In this document: piece by piece, positions 1 to 7,504 of the stretch
Layout of the letters: every line of letters begins with the position of its first letter
Position numbering within the stretch: the first letter of the stretch is position 1
Assembly (NCBI GenBank): GCA_023263735.1
Contig: JALQUQ010000025.1
Location: 1-14,699 of the forward strand
Direction: 5' to 3'
Source of the DNA: Paracoccaceae bacterium
GTDB lineage: Bacteria; Pseudomonadota; Alphaproteobacteria; Rhodobacterales; Rhodobacteraceae
Length of the DNA: 14,699 nucleotides
Translations under genes and position numbers: made by a program
The notes under the pieces: generated by a model
The model's database searches: none
Told to the model about the DNA's origin: nothing
The model's input: the letters and a program-made list of their open reading frames with translations, nothing else

Positions 1-1598
1 TTGCGATCGTGGATCACCGGGCGGTCCTGCACCGCGCCTTCGATCAGGACCTTGCTGCTCAGGTCCCAGTCAAAGCGGGAAAAGTACAAGATTGCCTCTT
101 CCCCGACCGAAGACGGCAGAAAATCGGCCACCACCAAGACGCAGGCAGGATGGCCCGATTTCAGACCACGCTGACAGGCCTGCAAAACGGAACTGACCAA
201 ACCGTCGTCAAGCCCGGCCAAGAAAATGTCGCGCGTCGCGGTGGCTGAGGCGGGCTGCACGGGCAAAATCTTGGTCAATTCGGCAATCAGCGCCTCACGC
301 ACCTGCGGTTTGATGTCATCGCCCTGCGCGCGGGCCACGGCGGCTGCCAAAGCCTCGTGCCCCGGTTCCTTGGCAAGGTTGGACAATTCGGCCAGAGCGG
401 CCGCCCCTGCCACGCCCCAATCCGACAAAACGCCAAGATCTTCGGTCGCGCCAAACCCCTTTTGGCCAAAGCGGGCCAATTGGCTTTGGGCCGAGATTTT
501 TTCGGCATCGATCAGCGGCGTCATCCCCAGACCGGCCACACAGATGATGACCAAGGCCAGACGGATGTTGCCCTGCCGGATGTGCTGCATCCATGACCCG
601 CCGCGCAGCACCGAACCGGCATAGGTTCCGCCATAGGCCAAGGCGACGGCGGCAACCATGGCTGCCAGAACCCGGTCCGGGGTCCAACCCAAGTTTGACA
701 CCCGCACCCACAGCCCCCAAGCCGCAATCCCCGCCATAACCGGCACCAAAAGGCACATCGCCCGCGCCGATTGCGCGATCACCCGGCCGTGCGCCGCATG
801 GGTTTCATCCCGGTCGATGGCCGCGCTGATGACGCTGACCGACACCGCGACCAAGACAAGCAAAATCCCGGCGGGGCTAAGGAACTGGCGAAAATTCTCG
901 GCCCCGTTGACGGTGATCGACACCAGAAAAACCAGCCCGACGAACAGGATAAAGGGCGCAAAGATCCGCACCAGACGGATGACCAAAATCGGAGAGATAT
1001 AGGCATCCAACTCTTGAACCAAGGCCAGCCCCAGCCCCAAAAGCCCACCCACCAAAGGCAAGACGATAGAGGAATGATCCAACAGATCGCCGATCAGCGT
1101 CACGCCCACGGTCGACAGCAGCGCATCGGACAGTTGGATCAGCAAAAAGGACAGGCCCGCGAAAATCCAAGCGACCGTATAGCGGACAAAGATGCTCCAC
1201 GCTTCCTGAAACAGGTGGCGATAATCCTTCCAATCGCTGGTTTGGACCACGATGTGAAACGGCAGCGGAATGGTGCACAGAATGAGCAACCCAAACAGCA
1301 CCTGCGGGGCCTGAACCACCTGCCCGATCTGATCGGGGGCAAAGCGCAGGGTCGCCAACCCGTAAAGGGCCGTGGCCATCAGCATCTGCACAGCCGAGGA
1401 TCGCAGCGATTTCAGCAGCGAAATCCGCCCGAACAGGATCAGGAAGCTGCCAAAGAACACCCCCACCGCGACAAAGCACAGTGTCAGCAGGCGGGCATTT
1501 TCAATCTGGTCTTGCCAATCGACCAGAAAATAAAGTGCCAGCCCCGCAATTGCGCCCGTCACCACAAGGATCAGGCGGCGATGGATAATGTCAGTCAT
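1..1598 (-). CDS. DUF4153 family integral membrane protein (3' end outside window)
   Basis: An open frame runs from an ATG at 1598 to the left edge without a stop, giving 532 codons of an incomplete protein. The first ~365 residues are a polytopic membrane domain with about 10-11 hydrophobic segments (roughly 10-27, 39-57, 97-117, 139-157, 176-195, 206-230, 241-261, 278-298, 309-328, 346-364). A soluble C-terminal part follows, starting near MTPLIDAEKISAQSQLARFG, a stretch I recognise from rhodobacterial DUF4153 proteins. The function of the family is unknown. The ATG is preceded by GGGGG at SD distance. The gene lies 76 nt behind the methyltransferase gene on the same strand, so co-transcription is possible, although a 12-bp palindrome in the gap could mark separate control. 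The family call rests on recalled sequence character, not on a search. Confidence 0.82.
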   Translation of the reverse strand, partial: MTDIIHRRLILVVTGAIAGLALYFLVDWQDQIENARLLTLCFVAVGVFFGSFLILFGRISLLKSLRSSAVQMLMATALYGLATLRFAPDQIGQVVQAPQVLFGLLILCTIPLPFHIVVQTSDWKDYRHLFQEAWSIFVRYTVAWIFAGLSFLLIQLSDALLSTVGVTLIGDLLDHSSIVLPLVGGLLGLGLALVQELDAYISPILVIRLVRIFAPFILFVGLVFLVSITVNGAENFRQFLSPAGILLVLVAVSVSVISAAIDRDETHAAHGRVIAQSARAMCLLVPVMAGIAAWGLWVRVSNLGWTPDRVLAAMVAAVALAYGGTYAGSVLRGGSWMQHIRQGNIRLALVIICVAGLGMTPLIDAEKISAQSQLARFGQKGFGATEDLGVLSDWGVAGAAALAELSNLAKEPGHEALAAAVARAQGDDIKPQVREALIAELTKILPVQPASATATRDIFLAGLDDGLVSSVLQACQRGLKSGHPACVLVVADFLPSSVGEEAILYFSRFDWDLSSKVLIEGAVQDRPVIHDR

Positions 1599-1618
1599 CA
1601 AGACCCCCAGACCGCTTA

Positions 1619-1630
1619 CTTGGCGCCAAG
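1619..1630. promoter_or_regulatory. Perfect 12-bp palindrome upstream of the DUF4153 gene
   Basis: CTTGGCGCCAAG is an exact inverted repeat without a spacer. It lies 20 nt upstream of the DUF4153 start and 41 nt past the end of the methyltransferase gene. A dimeric regulator could bind it, but there is no evidence for which one; a short GC-rich palindrome can also occur by chance. Confidence 0.3.
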
Positions 1631-1674
1631 GGTATACCGCCCGCCCGTGCTGCGGTAGTCACGTTTCACCGCGT

Positions 1675-3231
1675 TCAAAAGTCGGTTGGAACGCCGCCCT
1701 CTTGCTTGCGTTGGGCCACAAAGCGGGTGAGATCTTCCTTGTGGGCGTCGTTCATTTCGGGCGGCGTGAATTCGGCCATGATCTGTTTATAGATCCGGTG
1801 CGCGCGCTCGGGTGTCCAGACCGCGCCATCGGCCTGCCATGCCTCATAGTTGCGCCAATCGCTGGCAAACGGCGCATAGAACGCGTTCTGATAGCGTTCT
1901 TGCGTGTGTTTGCAGCCAAAGTAATGCCCTTGCGGCCCGACCTCCTTGATCGCGTCAAAGGCCAGATCTTCGTCTTCGGTCGCGAAAGTCGCCTCTTCGA
2001 AATAGCGCTGGATCATCTGAAGGACTTCGCAGTCCATCACGAATTTTTCGGGGCTGGCGATCAGCCCGCCCTCCAGCCATCCGGCCGCGTGATAGACCAT
2101 GTTGGTCTGGCTTTGCACGGCGGCCCACAGGCTGTTTGACGTCTCCCACATCGATTGGCCGTCGGGCACGTTGGCCGCGCAAACGCCCGAAGACCGCAGG
2201 GGAACACCGTAATAACGCACCAATTGCCCGGTGATTTGGGTGGCCCGCATATATTCCGGGGTGCCAAAAGCCGGGGCCCCCGATTTCATATCCACGTTGG
2301 AGGTAAAGGTGCCAATCGCCACCGGGCACCCGGGCCTGATATATTGCAGCAGGGCAATCGCCGACAAAGCCTCGGCAATCGACAGGGCCACGGCCCCCGA
2401 CAGGGTGACCGGCGCCATGGCCCCAGCAAGGGTAAAGGGCGTCACCACCACCGGCTGCCCCCGCCGCGCCATGCGCATCGCCCCATCCAGCATCGGGTAA
2501 TCGTGCTTTAACGGGCTGACCGAGTTGATGTTCGTGTACATCCGGGGCTTGGCTTCGAAATCGTCATGCGTCAGCCCCCCGGCCAGACGCACCATTTCCA
2601 TCACATCTTCCACCCGCTCCGCCCCCAGGGAATAGGCGTGCACCACCTTATCCGTCAGGGTCAGCTTTTCATAAAGGCAATCCAGATGGCGAACCGAGGG
2701 GTGAATGTCGATCGGTTCGACCGGATAGCCACCCGCAATGTGGATGCAGTTGAAATACTGCGTCAACTTCATGAAGTCTTTGAACGTCTCGAAATCGCCC
2801 GACCGCTTGCCCCGCTCCAGATCCCAGGCATTGGGGGGCGAGGAGACGTTGACAAACAGCATGTATTTGCCGCCGACAATCACCTCGCGTTCGGGGTTGC
2901 GGGGGGTGATCGTGAATTGGCTGGGCGCACGGCGCACCATTTCCATCACGAAATCTTCGTCCATGCGCACATTGGTGCCGCGCACCAGACAGCCTGCCTG
3001 CTCCAAGATCTGGCAGGCTTCGGGGTTCAGCATCTCGATCCCGATTTCCGACAGGATGCGCATTGCCGTTTTGTGGATGCGCAGCATGCCCTCGTGGTCA
3101 ACGGGCTCCGTCGGGCGATCCGGGTTGATGGGCAGGCGCCACGGCATCTGGTCGATGGCGGCGCTTCCTGCGCGCGCCTTCATCCCTGCCCGTCCCCCAG
3201 AGCGGCGCTTACGGCCTTGATCGTCCGACAT
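1675..3231 (-). CDS. MttB-like trimethylamine/quaternary-amine methyltransferase family protein, non-pyrrolysine
   Basis: This 518-aa protein belongs to the MttB superfamily, in which a TIM barrel moves a methyl group from a quaternary or tertiary amine to a cob(I)alamin carrier protein. Family-like segments include the basic Gly/Arg-rich N-terminus (GRKRRSGGRAG), VGGKYMLFVNVSSPP, YTNINSVSPL, VVVTPFTLAGAMAPVTLSGA and the C-terminal VGPQGHYFGCKHTQERY. Archaeal MttB carries pyrrolysine at an in-frame UAG; here the frame reads through with ordinary codons. It therefore belongs to the Pyl-lacking branch, which includes the glycine betaine methyltransferase MtgB. The frame extends upstream to 3288, but the ATG at 3231 is chosen because GGGGA lies at the right distance and family members begin with a similar basic tail. 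No corrinoid protein or methyl acceptor gene is in the window, so the substrate is unknown; glycine betaine or a related osmolyte is a guess. Confidence 0.9.
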   Translation of the reverse strand: MSDDQGRKRRSGGRAGMKARAGSAAIDQMPWRLPINPDRPTEPVDHEGMLRIHKTAMRILSEIGIEMLNPEACQILEQAGCLVRGTNVRMDEDFVMEMVRRAPSQFTITPRNPEREVIVGGKYMLFVNVSSPPNAWDLERGKRSGDFETFKDFMKLTQYFNCIHIAGGYPVEPIDIHPSVRHLDCLYEKLTLTDKVVHAYSLGAERVEDVMEMVRLAGGLTHDDFEAKPRMYTNINSVSPLKHDYPMLDGAMRMARRGQPVVVTPFTLAGAMAPVTLSGAVALSIAEALSAIALLQYIRPGCPVAIGTFTSNVDMKSGAPAFGTPEYMRATQITGQLVRYYGVPLRSSGVCAANVPDGQSMWETSNSLWAAVQSQTNMVYHAAGWLEGGLIASPEKFVMDCEVLQMIQRYFEEATFATEDEDLAFDAIKEVGPQGHYFGCKHTQERYQNAFYAPFASDWRNYEAWQADGAVWTPERAHRIYKQIMAEFTPPEMNDAHKEDLTRFVAQRKQEGGVPTDF

Positions 3232-3303
3232 CGCATTTCCCCAATGCTTGACCTGTTCATCGGCAAGATGACGGAAAGCACAGGCCATTGCTGGCTGATT
3301 TTG

Positions 3304-3319
3304 CGACGCTTACATGTCG
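3304..3319. promoter_or_regulatory. Candidate operator upstream of the methyltransferase gene
   Basis: In the 97-nt gap between the HAD gene and the methyltransferase gene, CGAC at 3304-3307 and GTCG at 3316-3319 are inverted with an 8-nt spacer. The pair is flanked on both sides by T-rich or A-rich bases. Short arms make this weak, but the position just before a catabolic gene fits an operator. No matching regulator is identified here. Confidence 0.3.
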
Positions 3320-3330
3320 TTTTCGATCAT

Positions 3331-4029
3331 TCAGCCGTGTTGGGCGCGGTGATCCAGCCAGTTGGGAAGGGCACCGATGTCGGAAAGCACCACATCGGCA
3401 TGCGGTTTCAGATCAGACTCGGTCGCCATCCCGGTCAAGACGCCGACCCGAACCATGCCCGCCGCGCGCCCGGCTTCCAGATCGTGCAGACTGTCCCCGA
3501 TCATGGCGATCTGGTGCGGGGCCAAATCCGTGGCCTTGGCAAAGGCCAGACACATCCCCGGACCGGGCTTTGCGCCATGACCAGAATCGTAGCCCGCAAC
3601 GAAATCGAACAAATGTGTCAGATCATGCGCCGCCAGATGCGACCGGGCCGGGCGTTCGGTATCATTGGTGGCCAACCCGATCCGCAATCCCCGCCGCCGC
3701 AATTCCTCCAGCAGCGGCACCAGCGGCACCGCCGGAACCATGCTGGCCTTGGACGCCGCACCGTTGATCTGCTCTTCGATCTGATCCAACGAAAGATGCG
3801 GCAAATGCGGGGCCAACAGGTCGGCAATCACACTGGCCGTCGAGGCGATCACGGGCGACATCGGGGAAAAGGTTTGTTGATCAACGTCATAGCCAATCGC
3901 CTGCCCCATCCGCCGGGCATGGGCCTGATCGGTCGAAATCTCGGTCAGCAACCCGTTCGCCCATCCGGCCCAACTGCGCCGGAAATCGAACAAGGTCCCG
4001 TCTTTGTCAAACAACAGCCCGCGGATCAT
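3331..4029 (-). CDS. HAD-superfamily phosphatase, phosphoglycolate phosphatase-like
   Basis: A 232-aa HAD hydrolase with all four motifs. Motif I is DKDGT with nucleophile Asp8 and acid/base Asp10, motif II is LATND with Thr121, motif III is Lys154 in HGAKPGPG, and motif IV is GDSLHDLEAG with Asp179 and Asp183. The helical cap between motifs I and II (about residues 15-110) is of the Gph type (subclass IA). Such enzymes dephosphorylate small phosphorylated metabolites in the cytoplasm, for example phosphoglycolate, but the exact substrate cannot be read from sequence. The open frame extends to 4188, but the ATG at 4029 directly precedes the conserved start of the fold and has GAGGG about 5 nt upstream. 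It follows the DUF3572 gene by 52 nt and probably shares its transcript. The name gph is plausible but not proven. Confidence 0.9.
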   Translation of the reverse strand: MIRGLLFDKDGTLFDFRRSWAGWANGLLTEISTDQAHARRMGQAIGYDVDQQTFSPMSPVIASTASVIADLLAPHLPHLSLDQIEEQINGAASKASMVPAVPLVPLLEELRRRGLRIGLATNDTERPARSHLAAHDLTHLFDFVAGYDSGHGAKPGPGMCLAFAKATDLAPHQIAMIGDSLHDLEAGRAAGMVRVGVLTGMATESDLKPHADVVLSDIGALPNWLDHRAQHG

Positions 4030-4081
4030 GGCACCCTCGATGATTTTTCCGCAGTAAATCCGTTTGCCCCCATAAGTGCAA

Positions 4082-4363
4082 TCAGGTCCAATTGACGGTT
4101 TCCCCACCCGGCAACGCCGCGCGGGCGCGCATCGGCGTGTCATAGGACAGTTTTTCCGCATCGCAAAAGCCGACCACCCAAGCGTCATCCATCAGAATGA
4201 AATCAAGGATCGAGGCCAGAACCTCGGGCTCGGCCGCGCGGCGCATCAATTCCTGCGGAGTAAGACCGCTCGACCCCAGAAAGATCGGCAGCAGGTCATC
4301 GTTTTGGGCAAGCCACGTCAGAGCCTGCAGGGCGACCGTTTCGCCAGACACAACCTTGGACAT
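4082..4363 (-). CDS. DUF3572 domain-containing protein
   Basis: A 93-aa protein that matches the small DUF3572 family of alphaproteobacteria along its whole length. Features include AETALxALxWLA-like MSKVVSGETVALQALTWLA at the N-terminus, a central GLTPQELMRRAAEPEVLASI helix and the conserved acidic LDFILMDDAWVVGFC segment. It looks cytoplasmic and mostly helical, and its function is unknown. The ATG at 4363 follows a purine-rich GCGGGG about 11 nt upstream. It heads the minus-strand group that continues with the HAD phosphatase and is divergent from the pleD-like gene across a 136-nt control region. The DUF3572/pleD neighbourhood is, as far as I recall, common in rhodobacteria. Confidence 0.85.
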   Translation of the reverse strand: MSKVVSGETVALQALTWLAQNDDLLPIFLGSSGLTPQELMRRAAEPEVLASILDFILMDDAWVVGFCDAEKLSYDTPMRARAALPGGETVNWT

Positions 4364-4499
4364 TTCAATCTAGCCCCGCTCACCACATGATTGTTTACGT
4401 ATTGGTTCTAACGCGACATAGTTCGTTAGATCGATTTCAAGGATTCCTTAACACTTTGGTAGGATCAAGGATCAGGTCTCTGCAATTGGAAACTCTCTC
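4364..4499. promoter_or_regulatory. Divergent control region between DUF3572 and pleD-like genes
   Basis: This 136-nt AT-richer stretch has no gene and must hold the starts for both directions. It contains an inverted repeat CTAACG/CGTTAG (4408-4413 and 4424-4429, 10-nt spacer), a compact palindrome AAGGATTCCTT (4439-4449) and an exact tandem duplication of AGGATCA (4461-4474). I could not pick out a convincing sigma-70 promoter for either side. The SD for the pleD-like gene (GGAAA, about 9 nt before ATG) is modest. Confidence 0.45.
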
Positions 4500-5912
4500 A
4501 TGAACGGCAAAGTGTTAATCGCAGATGAAGTTGCGACGAACCGCATTGCCCTTAAGGTTAAATTGGGCGCTGCGGCCTTTTCTCCCGTTCTTGCCACATC
4601 GGGTGAGGAATGTTTGCGGCTGGCCCAGACCGATAAACCCGATCTGATCATCCTTGATGTCAATCTGGGCGACATTTCCGCCGATCAGGTTCTTGCGCGC
4701 CTGCGCCTGGCGGCAGACACGCGCGACATTCCCGTGCTTGTTCTGTCATCATCCAATTGCGAAGTGCAGCGAAAACAAATGTTTGCCGCTGGCGCGGATG
4801 AGGTTTTTGCAAAACCGGTCGATGAACAGGTGCTGCAATCGCGCCTGCGCAATCTGTTGCGACGCCGGCAGGAATGGGCGGATTTGGCCCATAATGCGGA
4901 ACAGGGCCTGATCGGCTTTGCCGAGGCGGAGAGCGAATTTGCCAGCCCCGGAACGGTGGCCATCGTCACCGATTTTCCCGAAGTGGGGCTGAAACTGCGG
5001 CGGGCGCTGTCGGGCGAACTGCGGGATCAATGCCTTGTCCTGACCTGTGCCGAGGCGCTGCAGGACTTTGATGCCCCGCAGTCACGGTCGGATGTCTTTG
5101 TGGTGCACGGTTACGGAACGGGGCCCGACGCGCATTTGTCCCTGCTTTCGGCCCTGCGCAGCCGCGCAGCCTCGCGTCATGCGGGCATCATCCTGATCAG
5201 CGATGACCTGCCGCAGGGAAACCGGGGCATCGGTTATGATCTGGGGGCGGATGCCGTGGTCGGGCCGCAGATTTCTGCCAGCGAACTGGCCTTGCGCATT
5301 CGTCAGCAGATGCGGGCCAAACGGCGCACCGATCAGCGCCGCGAACGGATTCAGGCCGGGTTGCGGTTGGCGGTGATCGATTCCCTGACCGGGCTTTACA
5401 ACCGCCGATATGCCATGGCCCGCATCGCCACCATGATCGAACAGGCGCAAAGCCAGAACACACCGCTGGCCGTGATGGTGGCCGATCTTGATCGGTTCAA
5501 GGCGGTCAATGACCAATATGGCCACCGCGCCGGCAATGTCGTCTTGATCGAGGTGGCGCGCCGATTTCTGGACAGCCTTCGCGCCGAGGATCTGTTGTCC
5601 CGGATCGGAGGGGAGGAGTTTCTGATCGCGATTTCCGGTCTGCAGGCTGAGGGCGCGCTCAAGGTCGGCAAACGCCTGTGTGACCAGATCCAATCCGTAC
5701 CGTTTGAGGTGCAACCCGGCGTTCTGATCGATGTCACGCTGTCGGTCGGGGTGCATATCTATGACCCGCTTTGTTCCACCGGATTTGACGCCGTTCACGC
5801 ACGAACCACCGAAAGCCTGTCAGAGCATCTGATCGAATGCGCCGACGGCGCCTTGATGCAATCCAAGGTCAGCGGGCGAAATCGGGTCTCGATGACCCAT
5901 AGCGCGGCCTAA
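4500..5912 (+). CDS. pleD: PleD-type response regulator with diguanylate cyclase (GGDEF) domain
   Basis: A 470-aa protein with the PleD order REC, REC-like, GGDEF. The first receiver (about 1-122) has the acidic pair Asp9/Glu10, phosphoacceptor Asp53 in ILDVNL, Ser-rich LSSSN at 82-86 and Lys105 in AKPVD. The second receiver-like domain (about 152-275) has His203 where the phosphoacceptor Asp would be, so it probably serves in dimerisation. The cyclase domain (about 285-465) opens with DSLTGLYNRR, carries the active-site loop GGEEF at 370-374 and has the inhibitory RxxD site at Arg361-Asp364. It should therefore make cyclic di-GMP from two GTP, under phosphorylation control and product inhibition. 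In Caulobacter PleD controls pole development; here motility, adhesion or cell-cycle output is likely but not shown. No histidine kinase is adjacent. Length is close to that of Caulobacter PleD. Confidence 0.92.
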   Translation: MNGKVLIADEVATNRIALKVKLGAAAFSPVLATSGEECLRLAQTDKPDLIILDVNLGDISADQVLARLRLAADTRDIPVLVLSSSNCEVQRKQMFAAGADEVFAKPVDEQVLQSRLRNLLRRRQEWADLAHNAEQGLIGFAEAESEFASPGTVAIVTDFPEVGLKLRRALSGELRDQCLVLTCAEALQDFDAPQSRSDVFVVHGYGTGPDAHLSLLSALRSRAASRHAGIILISDDLPQGNRGIGYDLGADAVVGPQISASELALRIRQQMRAKRRTDQRRERIQAGLRLAVIDSLTGLYNRRYAMARIATMIEQAQSQNTPLAVMVADLDRFKAVNDQYGHRAGNVVLIEVARRFLDSLRAEDLLSRIGGEEFLIAISGLQAEGALKVGKRLCDQIQSVPFEVQPGVLIDVTLSVGVHIYDPLCSTGFDAVHARTTESLSEHLIECADGALMQSKVSGRNRVSMTHSAA

Positions 5913-5929
5913 GCCCCCAAAATGGGGGC
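5913..5929. terminator. Hairpin between the convergent pleD-like and sensor genes
   Basis: GCCCCC and GGGGGC form a perfect 6-bp GC stem around the loop AAAAT. It starts on the base right after the pleD-like stop codon and lies 29 nt past the end of the opposing gene. There is no T tract on either side, so it may be a weak bidirectional terminator or an mRNA 3'-end stabiliser. Confidence 0.5.
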
Positions 5930-5958
5930 CCCGCGTTCAAGCGACCGAAAAGACGCGC

Positions 5959-6474
5959 TCACTTGCGGTCATTTTTTCCGCGGGAAAGTGCGTGCTCCAG
6001 ACGGTCGATAAAGGCCGCGCGCTCGTCCGGGCTCATGCCGCTGATCAGATCCACCAGCGCCTGACGGCCCAGATCCAGACGTTCCGTCATTTTCTGGCTT
6101 TGCGCGGCAACCGCCTCATTCAATTGCGCCGGGTCAAAGGGCACCTGTTTCAGGGCCGAAACGATGCCGAAATATTCCTGCCGGATTTGGTCGCCGATCT
6201 CGTGGCCCCGTGGCCCCTTTTCCATGAACCCGCGCAAAAGCTGGCGGCGCTGGTCCCGGGTCAGCGCATCCGAAAACGGCCCGAACGACAATTCGCGCAC
6301 GGGCGGGCGGCCGAAACTGCCATCCTTGCCCCCGCGCACCGCAAACCCGACCACTGTGCCCGCAATCGCAAGGTTCAGCGCCAAGGACACGCCCAAAAGC
6401 AGCTTGATCCAAGTCGGAACCCCGGATTTCGGCGAAACGTCCGGCGTCGGGGCCACGCGGTTTTCCTCGGTCAT
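5959..6474 (-). CDS. Membrane-anchored periplasmic metal-resistance/sensor protein (Spy/CpxP/CnrX-like)
   Basis: A 171-aa protein with a short cytoplasmic N-terminus, one membrane span (about 22-46, WIKLLLGVSLALNLAIAGTV) and a helical, charged periplasmic part. The periplasmic part has the LTxxQRxxL-type motif LTRDQRRQLL at 71-80 and a related MSPDERAAFIDRLE at 147-160, typical of the heavy-metal-resistance/Spy-CpxP fold (PF13801-like). Such proteins sense periplasmic metal or misfolding; CnrX does so by holding the anti-sigma factor CnrY. There is no cysteine; possible ligands are His91, His161 and several Met. The start has AGGAG about 8 nt upstream. It begins 5 nt after the stop of the anti-sigma candidate, in a tight operon with the sigma factor. 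A role as co-sensor of this sigma system is inferred from the arrangement; the metal is unknown. Confidence 0.8.
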   Translation of the reverse strand: MTEENRVAPTPDVSPKSGVPTWIKLLLGVSLALNLAIAGTVVGFAVRGGKDGSFGRPPVRELSFGPFSDALTRDQRRQLLRGFMEKGPRGHEIGDQIRQEYFGIVSALKQVPFDPAQLNEAVAAQSQKMTERLDLGRQALVDLISGMSPDERAAFIDRLEHALSRGKNDRK

Positions 6475-6479
6475 TTTCG

Positions 6480-6848
6480 TTACTCCTGTGCGACAAGCAG
6501 GCTGTCAAACCCGGGCAGAATGTCAACGCTTTGCGATGTCACGGCAAAACCCAGACCGTCGGCAAGGTTCAGAACCGACTCGGGTTGCACATATCCGATC
6601 ACAAGCCCGGCCATGGCGGCAGAGCTAAGCCCAAAGATCGCAACGGCACCGCCAAGGGCGGCCGCCACGCGGTGCCACAAACCAATGCCCCGCTGCGCCT
6701 GCTGCACGGGCTGCGCCATAACCACCTGTTTTGGCTGCAGCCGTTCGGCATCCGCCAGAATGCGGGCCATGAAATCCGTCGACATGGCAGGCGCATCGGC
6801 GCGTGCCTCGGCGAACAAATCGTCCAGAAGTGGGTCGCGGTCAGTCAT
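6480..6848 (-). CDS. Small single-span membrane protein, candidate anti-sigma factor
   Basis: A 122-aa protein with an acidic, amphipathic N-terminal part (DPLLDDLFAEARADAP and MARILADAERLQ), a Gln-rich linker, one membrane span at about residues 62-86 and a periplasmic tail of about 35 residues. I do not recognise a named domain. Its place between an ECF sigma gene and a CnrX-like sensor, its size and its one-span layout suggest an anti-sigma factor whose cytoplasmic helices hold the sigma factor, as CnrY does; this is inference. No zinc-binding HxxxCxxC motif of the ZAS type is present. An in-frame ATG two codons earlier (6854) sits almost on the AAAGGGGA SD, so the ATG at 6848, 6-7 nt from it, is preferred. 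It starts 24 nt after the sigma gene ends. Confidence 0.75.
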   Translation of the reverse strand: MTDRDPLLDDLFAEARADAPAMSTDFMARILADAERLQPKQVVMAQPVQQAQRGIGLWHRVAAALGGAVAIFGLSSAAMAGLVIGYVQPESVLNLADGLGFAVTSQSVDILPGFDSLLVAQE

Positions 6849-6872
6849 GGTCATTCCCCTTTCCCAGTCCGT

Positions 6873-7475
6873 TCAATCTTCATCCCCATATCCCAATTCC
6901 TCGCGCCGGCCTTCCAGCGCGGCGGTCAAGGCACGTTTGCCGCGGGCCGTCAGACTTTCCACGGCTTCAACCCCAATTCCCATCACTTCGGCGATCTCCG
7001 GGTTGGTGAACCCTTCGATATGGCGAAGGACGACGGCCTGCCGTTGACGGTCGGGCAGACTGTCAAGCGCAAGTTGCAGCGCCGCCATTCGGTCGGCCTG
7101 CATCAACTGCGCCATCGCGCCCGGAGAGGTGTCGGGCGGGTCGATCCCCTCTTCATCGCCGTGTTTCAGCGGTTCGGCCTTGCGGCGCTTGCGCTGACGC
7201 AAGCGGTCGGTCGCAAGGTTGCTGGCCACACGGAACAACCAAGTGGAAACCTGCGCCTCGCCCTGACGCCAATCGGGGGCCTGCTTCCAAAGCCGCAACA
7301 TCGCCTCTTGTGCCACGTCTTCGGCTTCGGCCCTGTCCCCCAAAAGGCGCATGCCATAGGCCATCAGGCGCGGTGCCAGCCGGGCGGCCAAAAGACGCGC
7401 GGCCTCGGGATCTCCATTCGCATAGAGAACCAAAAGCGCGTCATCTGACAACTCGGCAAGGGTGTCGCGGGGCAT
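6873..7475 (-). CDS. ECF-type RNA polymerase sigma factor
   Basis: A sigma-70 family protein of 200 aa containing only regions 2 and 4, as in ECF (group IV) sigma factors. Region 2 covers about 20-95, with the core-binding and -10 recognition sequence AEDVAQEAMLRLWKQAPDW and STWLFRVASNLATDRLRQ. Region 4 covers about 130-185, with LPDRQRQAVVLRHIEGFTNPEIAEVMG and the recognition helix GVEAVESLTARGKRAL. It ends in an acidic tail (GYGDED). It directs RNA polymerase to a stress regulon that cannot be named here. ATG codons at 7481 and 7475 are both in frame; AGG directly abuts the first but lies 6 nt from the second, so 7475 is preferred. It sits 64-70 nt behind the EF-hand gene and directly ahead of the anti-sigma candidate and the sensor, so it is very likely co-regulated with them and possibly autoregulated. 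Confidence 0.92.
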   Translation of the reverse strand: MPRDTLAELSDDALLVLYANGDPEAARLLAARLAPRLMAYGMRLLGDRAEAEDVAQEAMLRLWKQAPDWRQGEAQVSTWLFRVASNLATDRLRQRKRRKAEPLKHGDEEGIDPPDTSPGAMAQLMQADRMAALQLALDSLPDRQRQAVVLRHIEGFTNPEIAEVMGIGVEAVESLTARGKRALTAALEGRREELGYGDED

Positions 7476-7504
7476 CTGCATCCTGCGAAATCATTAACGG
7501 GTTT

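Noticed and set aside
771..1658. Long plus-strand open frame of 295 codons rich in Gln, Arg, Asp and Pro
   Set aside because: It is opposite the DUF4153 gene, whose minus-strand frame encodes a membrane protein with family character; the plus-strand product has low-complexity composition typical of an antisense reading in GC-rich DNA.
1675..3231. Pyrrolysine (amber read-through) in the MttB-like gene
   Set aside because: The frame is continuous over 518 codons and no internal UAG is needed to recover the full family length.
2566..4095. Plus-strand open frame of 509 codons
   Set aside because: It runs antisense across the methyltransferase and HAD genes, both recognised families with good starts; its His/Gln/Arg-rich product shows no domain.
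4439..4465. CtrA-type site (TTAA-N7-TTAA) before the pleD-like gene
   Set aside because: Only one TTAA half (in CCTTAACAC) is present; the second half is missing.
5992..7448. Two long plus-strand open frames opposite the sensor, anti-sigma candidate and sigma genes
   Set aside because: They are shadows of three minus-strand genes with SDs, tight operon spacing and, for the sigma factor and the sensor, recognisable family motifs.
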